NCBI GenBank assembly: GCA_964548225.1
Contig: CAZJQP010000045.1
Span: 1 to 38,452, forward strand
Origin: CALMEH01 sp964548225
GTDB taxonomy: Bacteria > Acidobacteriota > Blastocatellia > Pyrinomonadales > Pyrinomonadaceae
Reading direction: 5' to 3'
Length of the DNA: 38,452 nucleotides
Shown: positions 32,001 to 38,452 of the stretch, piece by piece
How positions within the stretch are numbered: position 1 is the first letter of the stretch
Layout of the letters: each line of letters starts with the position of its first letter
The notes under the pieces: generated by a model
Database searches by the model: none
The model's input: only the letters and a program-made list of their open reading frames with translations
What the model was told of the DNA's origin: nothing
Program-made: the position numbers and the translations under genes

Positions 32001-32795
32001 ATGAAATACAAAGTTGCCGAAGATTCGCGTCCCGCTTTGACGCTTTTGCTAATCGCTACGGCGGTCAGCATCGGTTTGTGGCTGATTAGCAAATATTTTT
32101 TCCCGTCGCTGAGTTATCTGGTTTATCCGCTCCAGCTTTTTGCGACGTTTATCCACGAAGGAAGCCACGTTTTGGCGACCGTGCTGACGGGAAATTCCGT
32201 GCAAAGTTTGACGGTTTCGCCCGATACGAGCGGCGTTGTGTGGTCTGAAACTTCGGGCTGGTTTTCGCAACTGCTGATTTCCAGCGCAGGTTATCTCGGC
32301 ACGACGGCTTTCGGAACTTTGCTTCTGGTTTGGATGCGCTACAATTTTTCATCGCGTAACGCGCTTTATTTTTCGAGCGGTTTTATTGCGCTGATGACGC
32401 TTATTTTCGGGCTTCTGATGCCGATTTTTAATATTCTTTCGGTCAAAGTTACTCTCGGAAGCGTCATTTTTACTGTGTTTTCGGGCGCAGTTCTTTCAGC
32501 CGGACTTTTTGCTTTAGCACGATTTGGCGAAATGAAATGGGTAAATTTCGGACTCGCGTTTCTCGCCGTTCAATGTTTGCTCAATGCCCTGTTCAGCTTG
32601 GTTGATTTGTTTTTCATTTCCGCCACAACCGACGCGCATTCAGACGCGGTGAATATGGCGAATTCAACCGGCATTCCGTCGCTCGTTTGGGTTTTCATCT
32701 GGATTGGAATTTCGATTGCAATGATTTCCGTCGGCTTGCGACTCTACGCAGTCAGCCAAAAATCGAAAAATACCGAATTGCCTTTTGAAGATTAA
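32001..32795 (+). CDS. M50B-like membrane metallopeptidase family protein
   Basis: A 264-residue polytopic protein with about seven hydrophobic segments. The zinc motif HEGSH (His52, Glu53, His56) lies in the second segment, as in the M50B-like peptidase family; a distal Asp ligand of site-2 proteases is not obvious. Members are widespread but poorly studied. AAGGAG lies 11 bases before the ATG. The L,D-transpeptidase gene starts two bases after its stop, so the two are likely cotranscribed. Confidence 0.8.
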   Translation: MKYKVAEDSRPALTLLLIATAVSIGLWLISKYFFPSLSYLVYPLQLFATFIHEGSHVLATVLTGNSVQSLTVSPDTSGVVWSETSGWFSQLLISSAGYLGTTAFGTLLLVWMRYNFSSRNALYFSSGFIALMTLIFGLLMPIFNILSVKVTLGSVIFTVFSGAVLSAGLFALARFGEMKWVNFGLAFLAVQCLLNALFSLVDLFFISATTDAHSDAVNMANSTGIPSLVWVFIWIGISIAMISVGLRLYAVSQKSKNTELPFED

Positions 32796-32797
32796 AA

Positions 32798-32898
32798 GTG
32801 AAAAAGTTTAAAGGTGAAAAAGTGAAAAAGTTTAAATGCAGAAAGATAAATTTCCTTCGGGCAATTTGCTTTTTCACTTTTTCACTTTTTTACGTTTT
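32798..32898. repeat. GTGAAAAAG phrase dyad encoding the L,D-transpeptidase signal peptide
   Basis: GTGAAAAAGTGAAAAAG (32814-32830) pairs exactly with its reverse complement at 32869-32885, a 17-bp stem with a 38-base loop; looser copies extend both sides. The same words occur in noncoding DNA at 14932 and 10736. Confidence 0.9.
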
Positions 32899-33634
32899 CA
32901 CCTTCCCGCTTTTCGCGCAAGTCAAAACCGTTCCGACTCCGACTCCGAAAATTCCGTTTTCCGAATCGCGTCAAGCAGTTGTCGTTACCACGAAAGATTG
33001 GACGGCAACGAGCGGCACGGCGCAAGTTTTTGAGCGCAAAAACACAAAATCAAAGTGGAAATCGAAAGGCGATTCTTTTGCCGTCGTCATTGGCAAAAAT
33101 GGAATGGCTTGGGGCGCAGGTTTGAATGATTTGCCTTCGGATACGGGAATGATTTTGATGAAAAAAGAAGGCGACGGCAAATCTCCGGCGGGAATTTTTC
33201 CTTTGACTTCAACTTTCGGAACGGCGGAAAAAGCCGATTTCATTAAGTTTCCATACACAAAAATTGTCAAATATACCGAATGCGTTGACGATGTGAAATC
33301 GAGTCATTACAACAAAATCGTTAATCGAATGCAGGTCGGCGATTTTAATTGGGAAAGCTCGGAAAAAATGCTCGAAATCGGCGCGGAATACGATTTGGGA
33401 ATTTTCGTCGGGCATAATTCAAACCCGATTACACGCGGCGGCGGTTCGTGTATTTTTCTGCATATTTGGAAAAATGAAACCGAAACGACGCTCGGTTGCA
33501 CAGCAATGGCGCGGGAAAATATCGAAAAACTTTTAAAAACGCTCGAACCCGCGAAAAATCCGGTTTTAATTCAACTTCCAACCGACAGTTACAAACAATT
33601 TCAAAAGACGTGGAACTTGCCGAAACTCAAATAA
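32798..33634 (+). CDS. Secreted L,D-transpeptidase-like (YkuD family) protein
   Basis: A 278-residue exported protein. The catalytic signature is near the C-terminus: His222 in FLHIW and Cys234 in TLGCTAM, as in YkuD/ErfK-type enzymes that cross-link peptidoglycan through meso-diaminopimelate. DGKSPAGIFPL is also a known family segment. The signal peptide (about 1-41, ends FPLFAQ) is encoded by an inverted repeat of GTGAAAAAG words: the left arm gives the Lys-rich start, the right arm the Phe-rich core. A Pro/Thr linker follows. The start is GTG 32798; GTG 32822 is also possible and leaves the signal intact. Confidence 0.85.
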   Translation: MKKFKGEKVKKFKCRKINFLRAICFFTFSLFYVFTFPLFAQVKTVPTPTPKIPFSESRQAVVVTTKDWTATSGTAQVFERKNTKSKWKSKGDSFAVVIGKNGMAWGAGLNDLPSDTGMILMKKEGDGKSPAGIFPLTSTFGTAEKADFIKFPYTKIVKYTECVDDVKSSHYNKIVNRMQVGDFNWESSEKMLEIGAEYDLGIFVGHNSNPITRGGGSCIFLHIWKNETETTLGCTAMARENIEKLLKTLEPAKNPVLIQLPTDSYKQFQKTWNLPKLK

Positions 33635-33882
33635 CTCTCGATGAATTGCCCATCGGCGCAAGGCTTTTGGTTCGTTCAAAAAAAGATTGGCGCGTTGCCG
33701 TAATTTCAAAAATCGTGGACGAAAAAGTTACGCTGATTGTTTGTTCGCCGTTGGGCAGAACTTATCGTCTGTCGCGCAAAGCGGACGCGGAAATCATTTT
33801 CGACGGCAAAATTCCTCTGCTCAAAATTGATTCGGATGAAAATTGGCGCGAAAATTTTTCCGACTACGATATTCGTTGGTAA
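33610..33882 (+). CDS. Small protein, unknown function
   Basis: A 90-residue frame starting at a GTG that overlaps the end of the L,D-transpeptidase gene by 25 bases. It reads as a compact beta-rich domain (LPIGARLLVRSKKDWRVA, KVTLIVCSPLGRTYRLSR), suggestive of an SH3-like barrel, with an acidic Trp-containing tail. No signal peptide. The longer frame upstream of the GTG is a shadow of the transpeptidase gene. Overlap implies translational coupling. Family not recognised. Confidence 0.6.
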   Translation: MELAETQITLDELPIGARLLVRSKKDWRVAVISKIVDEKVTLIVCSPLGRTYRLSRKADAEIIFDGKIPLLKIDSDENWRENFSDYDIRW

Positions 33883-33914
33883 AAAGTCCCCGCGCCTAAT
33901 TTATCAAGCAGACT

Positions 33915-33940
33915 TTACCAATTACCAATTACCAATTACC
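33915..33940. repeat. Heptamer tandem repeat (TTACCAA, 3.7 copies) upstream of glyS
   Basis: Consecutive 7-nt TTACCAA units end one base before ATAAAATC, which contains the glyS promoter-like box. No -35 hexamer is apparent, since the repeat occupies that position. Confidence 0.85.
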
Positions 33941-33941
33941 A

Positions 33942-33947
33942 TAAAAT
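33942..33947 (+). promoter_or_regulatory. Possible -10 box of glyS, near-leaderless
   Basis: TAAAAT lies nine bases before the ATG at 33957, the same geometry as at uvrC and tdk. The -35 position falls inside the TTACCAA repeat and no Shine-Dalgarno is present. Confidence 0.35.
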
Positions 33948-33956
33948 CTTTACGTT

Positions 33957-35408
33957 ATGACAGCACCAAATATTGAAACAATCGTATCTTTATCAAAACG
34001 GCGCGGATTCGTTTTTCCCGCATCGGACATCTACGGCGGACTCGGTTCGAGTTGGGATTACGGCTCGCTCGGCGTTGAACTTGCGAACAATATCAAGCAA
34101 TCTTGGTGGCGTTGGCTCGTCCACGAACGCGACGACATCGAAGGTTTGGATTCTTCGATTATCCAAAATCGCAACGTCTGGAAATATTCGGGACACGAAA
34201 CGACTTTCAGCGATCCTTTGGTTGATTGCCGTGAATGCAAATCGCGTTTTCGCGCCGATAAACTCGAATATCCAAAAGTCGCAGACAAACCCGAATTACA
34301 GAAATTATTTGAACAAACACCGATTGAGGAATTGATTGCGAAAAAAGAATTTCCGTGTCCGAATTGCGGAGCGAAAAATTTTACCGAGCCGAAACAATTT
34401 AATTTGATGTTCAGCACGACAGTCGGCGCAACTTCCGCCGAAGACGATCCGAGCGCGTTGGCTTATTTGCGCCCTGAAACCGCGCAAGGAATTTTTATCA
34501 ATTTCAAAAATGTTCTGGACACTTCGCGCCGCAAATTGCCGTTCGGCATCGCGCAAATCGGCAAAGCCTTTCGCAACGAAGTTACGCCCGGAAATTTCAT
34601 TTTCCGCACACGCGAATTTGAACAAATGGAACTCGAATATTTCTGCCGTCCCGCAGACGCGCCCGCGATTCATCAGGAATTTATTGACGGTTTTCAAGAA
34701 TGGTTTAAGAGTTTGGGAATTCGTGCGGAAAATATCAAACTTTACGAGCAATCGAAAGACGAACTTTCGCATTATTCGGACAGAACGGTTGATATTTTGT
34801 ATCGCTTTTTCCCCGAACGCGATGATGAAGAAAAACAGTTTGACGAATTGATGGGCATTGCAAATCGAACAGATTACGATTTGAAAACTCATTCAAAGAA
34901 ACCGGAAGACGCTGACGGAAAACGTCTGAACTCGGATTCGACGGAAGACCTTTCATATTTCGACCCGACAACAAACGAGCGTTTTTATCCATATTGCATC
35001 GAACCTTCGGCGGGCGTAAATCGCACACTTTTGGCGGTTTTGATGGACGCTTACACCGAAAAAACAAACGACAAAGGCGAAAAGCGCGTAATTTTGAAAT
35101 TAAAACACAATCTCGCGCCAATCAAAGTCGCCGTCTTACCGCTGGCAAAAAACAAACCCGAAATCGTCGCTATGGCAAAAGATTTGAAAAAACAACTTTT
35201 ACCGACAATGCGAACCGTTTATGACGATACCGGCGGCATCGGCAAACTTTATGCAAGACAAGACGAAATCGGCACGCCGTTCTGCGTTACCGTTGACCAC
35301 GAATCTTTGGAAGACAATGCCGTTACCGTGCGCGATAGAGATACTTGGGAACAGGAAAGAGTGAATATTTCGGAATTAAAAGAATATTTGCAGAAGCGTT
35401 TGGGATAA
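33957..35408 (+). CDS. glyS: Glycine--tRNA ligase, dimeric (class II) type
   Basis: This enzyme charges tRNA-Gly. At 483 residues it is the single-chain (alpha2) form, not the alpha2beta2 GlyQ/GlyS form. Visible family segments: KRRGFVFPASDIYGG at 13-27, SSWDYGSLGVELANNIK, the zinc-type CRECKSRF and CPNCGAKNF inserts, the motif 2 region GIAQIGKAFRNEV then FRTREFEQMELEYF, and motif 3 EPSAGVNRTLLAVL. The C-terminal anticodon-binding domain ends at LQKRLG. The start at 33957 matches relatives. Confidence 0.95.
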   Translation: MTAPNIETIVSLSKRRGFVFPASDIYGGLGSSWDYGSLGVELANNIKQSWWRWLVHERDDIEGLDSSIIQNRNVWKYSGHETTFSDPLVDCRECKSRFRADKLEYPKVADKPELQKLFEQTPIEELIAKKEFPCPNCGAKNFTEPKQFNLMFSTTVGATSAEDDPSALAYLRPETAQGIFINFKNVLDTSRRKLPFGIAQIGKAFRNEVTPGNFIFRTREFEQMELEYFCRPADAPAIHQEFIDGFQEWFKSLGIRAENIKLYEQSKDELSHYSDRTVDILYRFFPERDDEEKQFDELMGIANRTDYDLKTHSKKPEDADGKRLNSDSTEDLSYFDPTTNERFYPYCIEPSAGVNRTLLAVLMDAYTEKTNDKGEKRVILKLKHNLAPIKVAVLPLAKNKPEIVAMAKDLKKQLLPTMRTVYDDTGGIGKLYARQDEIGTPFCVTVDHESLEDNAVTVRDRDTWEQERVNISELKEYLQKRLG

Positions 35409-35410
35409 TT

Positions 35411-36289
35411 ATGGAAGCAGAAATCCATGCTATTACACATATTGGACGAGTCAGAAGATATAACGAGGATAATTATCTTTTGTTAGATATTTCAAACTCG
35501 AAATTTTTGACAAAAGCAGACATCCAAGATGAATTTGCCGTTCAATCACTCAAATTTGAGGTTGATGAAAACGGTGTTGTTATAGCGGTTTCAGATGCCT
35601 TAGGCGAAATTGCCAGTAAAATAGCGGTTGAAGTCATCAAAAATATGCTCACGGGCGAAGTGCCTAACCTTGAACAATCGTTTCACGAAGGCGAGTTAAT
35701 CAAAAGACTTTATGATGCTACGCTTTATGCCAATCTCCAAATCCATAATGAAGGTCGCATAAATCCTCAATTCCAAGGAATGGGAGCGACTATTACAGCA
35801 GTTGGGCTAACACCTAATTCAGCTGACTTCATTCAAGTCGGTGATAGTCGCGGTTATCTCATCCGCAAAGGTAAAATTTTTCAAATCACCAAAGACCAGA
35901 CTTTAGTCAATCAACTAATTGATTTAGGTGAAATTGCGCCTGAAGAAGCGGAAACTCACGCTTTGAAAAATGTTGTATTGCAGGCTCTCGGAGCGCAAAC
36001 CGAAATTTATCCTGATGTAGTGCGGTTGATTCCGCAAAGAGATGATATTTTACTTTTATGCAGTGACGGGCTTTCCAATAAACTTAGAGCGGATAATTTA
36101 TTAAGAATTATCCTAAATAATCTTGATGACTTGCAAAATGCTTGCAGGGTTTTAATTCAAGAAGCGAATGAATGTGGTGGAGAAGATAACATTACTGCAA
36201 TTATAGTAAGACTCTTAGGTGGTAATTTACCGAAACAGACGGATGATTCGATGATTGCTTACCCATTAAATTTCGACCTTCACGGGTAA
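35411..36289 (+). CDS. PP2C-family protein phosphatase with altered metal-binding loop
   Basis: A 292-residue PPM-type phosphatase. Conserved parts are THIGRVRRYNEDNY (Asp20), GMGATITAV, FIQVGDSRGYLI, ITKDQTLV, LLCSDGLSN and GGEDNITAIIV, so four of the metal aspartates look present. The usual DGMGGHxxGE loop is reduced to SDALGE (61-66): Gly after Asp62 is replaced by Ala and about four residues are missing. An insertion of some 20 residues (about 27-48) precedes it. It starts two bases after glyS and is probably cotranscribed. Codon use looks more A/T-rich than its neighbours, which may indicate transfer. Confidence 0.85.
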   Translation: MEAEIHAITHIGRVRRYNEDNYLLLDISNSKFLTKADIQDEFAVQSLKFEVDENGVVIAVSDALGEIASKIAVEVIKNMLTGEVPNLEQSFHEGELIKRLYDATLYANLQIHNEGRINPQFQGMGATITAVGLTPNSADFIQVGDSRGYLIRKGKIFQITKDQTLVNQLIDLGEIAPEEAETHALKNVVLQALGAQTEIYPDVVRLIPQRDDILLLCSDGLSNKLRADNLLRIILNNLDDLQNACRVLIQEANECGGEDNITAIIVRLLGGNLPKQTDDSMIAYPLNFDLHG

Positions 36290-36311
36290 CTGCTAAATCG
36301 TCTTTTTTACT

Positions 36312-37703
36312 GTGCAACATTTACCTGACAAAATTATCAAACTCGCCGAAATCATCAAACAAAATGGTGGACGCGCAATGCTCGTCGGCGGTTGTGTGCG
36401 TGATGAATTGATGGGTGTTGAGCCGAAGGATTTTGATTTGGAGATTTACGGTATTGAGCCGACAAAGCTCAGAGAAATTTTAGAATCTTTCGGGCGTGTT
36501 GATGCGGTTGGCGAAGCGTTCACGGTTTATAAAATCGGGCAGGATTTAGATGTTGCTCTGCCGCGACGCGAGAGAAAAACGGGACGCGGACATAAAGGCT
36601 TTGTCGTTGAAGGCGACAAGGATATGTCGTTTGAAGAAGCCTCGCGGCGTAGAGATTTTACGATAAATGCGATTTTGAAAGATGTTTTGACGGGCGAAAT
36701 TATTGATTGTTTCGGTGGGCGCGAAGATATAAAAAATAAAATTTTGCGCGTTGTTTCAAAGGAAACTTTTGCGGAAGATTCTTTGCGTGTTTTGAGGGCG
36801 GCGCAGTTTGCGGCGCGGTTTGAGTTTGAGATTGAGGCGGAAACAATCGAAATTTGCAAACAGATTGATTTAACGGATTTGCCGAAAGAGCGGATTTGGG
36901 GCGAGTTTGAAAAATTGCTTGTTCAATCGGCGAAACCTTCAATCGGTTTGCAGTATTTTTATGATTTGAAGGTTGCCGAACAGCTTTTCCCTGAACTCGT
37001 TGCGCTCGTTGGCGTGCCTCAAGAAAAAGAGTGGCATCCTGAGGGAAATGTTGACGTTCATTCGTTGATGGTTGTGGACGAAGCGCGGAAATTGATTGAC
37101 GATTTGCCATATCCGAAACAAGTTACGGTAATGCTTGCCGCGCTGTGCCACGATTTCGGGAAGCCTTCGACGACGAAGTTTTTCGATGGTCGCTGGCGTT
37201 CGCACGCGCACGACGAGGCGGGCGTTGAGCCGACGATTTCGTTTCTCGACACTTTGGGAATTTATACTTTGGACGGCTACGATGTTCGCAATCAAATTAT
37301 TCAACTCGTGCGTTATCATCTCTTGCCGGGAATGTTTTATAAATCTCAACCGGGCGACGGAGCGTTTCGGCGGATTGCGCGAAAGGTCGAGCCGGATTTG
37401 CTTTATCGTGTGGCGAAAGCCGACAGTTTGGGAAGAAATCCCGAATGGCTTCCGAAAGAAAAATGGTTTAAGGCGGAGGCGCAGGAATGGTTTATCGAGC
37501 GTGTCCGCAGTCTGAAAATCGAAGAAAAAGCTCCCGAACGGATTTTGATGGGCAGACACCTTATTGAATTGGGTTTGCATCCCTCAGCGGAATTTAAAAA
37601 GATTCTCGATGCGGTTTATGAGAAACAACTCGACGGACAAATTACGAATTTGGATGAAGCCGTCGGCGAGGCTAATAAGTTGATTGAAACGGCGAAACCA
37701 TAA
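36312..37703 (+). CDS. CCA tRNA nucleotidyltransferase/poly(A) polymerase-like protein with HD domain
   Basis: A 463-residue class II nucleotidyltransferase. The head domain has LVGGCVRDELMG (24-35) and the catalytic carboxylates in DFDLE (Asp40, Asp42), then the RRRDFTINAI motif and the EDSLRVLRAAQFAARF neck. An HD phosphohydrolase domain follows (CHDFGKP with SHAHDEAG). It either adds CCA to tRNA 3' ends, adds only part of it (A-adding enzymes look alike), or polyadenylates. The start is GTG 36312; the first internal ATG would remove the family N-terminus. It follows the PP2C gene by 22 bases. Confidence 0.9.
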   Translation: MQHLPDKIIKLAEIIKQNGGRAMLVGGCVRDELMGVEPKDFDLEIYGIEPTKLREILESFGRVDAVGEAFTVYKIGQDLDVALPRRERKTGRGHKGFVVEGDKDMSFEEASRRRDFTINAILKDVLTGEIIDCFGGREDIKNKILRVVSKETFAEDSLRVLRAAQFAARFEFEIEAETIEICKQIDLTDLPKERIWGEFEKLLVQSAKPSIGLQYFYDLKVAEQLFPELVALVGVPQEKEWHPEGNVDVHSLMVVDEARKLIDDLPYPKQVTVMLAALCHDFGKPSTTKFFDGRWRSHAHDEAGVEPTISFLDTLGIYTLDGYDVRNQIIQLVRYHLLPGMFYKSQPGDGAFRRIARKVEPDLLYRVAKADSLGRNPEWLPKEKWFKAEAQEWFIERVRSLKIEEKAPERILMGRHLIELGLHPSAEFKKILDAVYEKQLDGQITNLDEAVGEANKLIETAKP

Positions 37704-37719
37704 ACTCTAAACTATTAAC

Positions 37720-37764
37720 CATAAACTATTTAGGAAATATTTTATCCTGAATAGTTTATGGTTT
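37720..37764. repeat. Dispersed 45-bp element, copy 2
   Basis: The second copy of the element at 27680-27724 (38 of 45 identical). It is flanked by extra ATAAACT/AGTTTAT words and lies between the convergent CCA-like gene (+) and the HExxH gene (-), where it could serve as a terminator. Confidence 0.85.
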
Positions 37765-37785
37765 ATGATTTATGGTTAATGGTTT

Positions 37786-38394
37786 TTATTTCTCGATTCC
37801 GGTTAGCGGTGCTTGCATTTCAAGCGTATATTGCGGAACTTTTTTTGACAAAGCTCCCGCCATTAACTCGATGTTTGCATCGGTCAAAGCCGAACCCGCG
37901 GTAACGGTGGCATTTGCCAAACCGCCGCCGCCTTTGATGTGGATGTCGCCGACGGTTTTGGTTGTCGGCGCATCGAGTTTGTTGTGCATTATTTCGTGAA
38001 AGATAATATTTGCCGCAACAGATGAAAAATTTGCCGCGCCGTCAAACGACCGCAGATAAACTTCGGAAATCATTCCGCCGGAATAGGCAAAGGTTCCGCC
38101 CGACGCGCTTTCGTGAATCGGTTGTCCGCTTTTGCTTTTGATAATGCTTCCGCGTTCTTTCGTGCCGACGCAATAAACCACCACATCCGTATCGGCAACC
38201 GTGCCTTTTTCCCACGAATAATCCGCCGCCGCAAACGCCGAATTTTTGTGCTGGCAGACGCGATTAAACATCGTCTTTAACTGCGTCCCGATGGCATACA
38301 TCGCGCCTTCGCCGTAACAGTCATACTCAAAACTCGAAGGGCTTGCCGCACCGACCAGCCAAATCTTAAAAACTCCATTTTTTTCAGTTGTCAT
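37786..38394 (-). CDS. Zincin-like protein with HExxH motif, unknown family
   Basis: A 202-residue protein without a signal peptide. HEIMH at 133-137 in IIFHEIMHNKLDA is a zincin metal motif, and GDIHIKGGGG (149-158) supplies a possible third His ligand (His152). The N-terminal half has three cysteines (26, 47, 75) and a WLVGAASPSS start. The C-terminal part has ANIELMAGALSKK. I cannot assign a peptidase family. The region upstream (38395-38452) is the window edge, so partner genes may lie outside. It is convergent with the CCA-like gene. Confidence 0.75.
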   Translation of the reverse strand: MTTEKNGVFKIWLVGAASPSSFEYDCYGEGAMYAIGTQLKTMFNRVCQHKNSAFAAADYSWEKGTVADTDVVVYCVGTKERGSIIKSKSGQPIHESASGGTFAYSGGMISEVYLRSFDGAANFSSVAANIIFHEIMHNKLDAPTTKTVGDIHIKGGGGLANATVTAGSALTDANIELMAGALSKKVPQYTLEMQAPLTGIEK

Positions 38395-38452
38395 AATTAT
38401 AATACCAAAACAAATTAGAAAGCTCAGTTAAGTAGCCAGCCGAAGCAAGTCA

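Overview
This 38.5 kb window is chromosomal DNA from a low-GC (roughly 40-45% by eye) Gram-negative-type bacterium. The gene content fits a member of the Acidobacteriota, possibly class Blastocatellia: an Asn/Thr-rich lipoprotein, CadC/ToxR-like membrane-anchored winged-helix regulators, many small secreted proteins of unknown function, a lipoprotein PBP4 and Sua5. That placement is an inference from gene style; there is no rRNA or other phylogenetic anchor here. I found no tRNA, rRNA, CRISPR array, transposase or prophage.

Layout. 0-10 kb holds an ArnT/PMT-type glycosyltransferase, a small membrane protein, sua5 (-), uvrC (+), a zinc-ribbon protein, a secreted PHB-depolymerase/LpqC-like esterase (-), a GNAT, a gpmI-like gene and a lipoprotein D-Ala-D-Ala carboxypeptidase (dacB/PBP4). 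10-19 kb holds a 21-bp tandem repeat array, a zinc-ribbon membrane protein, an MgtC/DUF4010 membrane protein and PPK2 (both -), tdk and a convergent GNAT, a lipoprotein and an acyl-CoA dehydrogenase (-). 18.2-25.0 kb is a run of eight minus-strand genes, nearly all with signal peptides: a von Willebrand A protein, an M48 metalloprotease, a CHAP amidase and small unknowns. Two winged-helix transmembrane regulators and a secreted M24 peptidase diverge from it on the plus strand. 29-38 kb holds moeA, a SAM methyltransferase, moaC, an M50-like peptidase, an L,D-transpeptidase, glyS, a variant PP2C phosphatase, a CCA-adding-like enzyme with HD domain, and a small HExxH protein (-).

Two themes stand out. 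First, the gpmI-like protein is full length and well conserved but lacks four of the seven metal/catalytic ligands of phosphoglycerate mutase while keeping the substrate-binding arginines, histidine and lysine: a probable pseudoenzyme or an enzyme of altered chemistry. Second, the window is rich in short 'phrase' repeats: heptamer/octamer tandem runs and perfect inverted repeats of 15-29 bp. They lie between genes, hug start codons (moeA, methyltransferase, moaC) and enter reading frames. In two exported proteins (the L,D-transpeptidase and DacB) repeat sequence encodes the signal peptide, which suggests that this repeat family can create export signals. The secreted-protein island facing two membrane regulators is the best candidate for an undescribed envelope system, though its function cannot be read from sequence alone.
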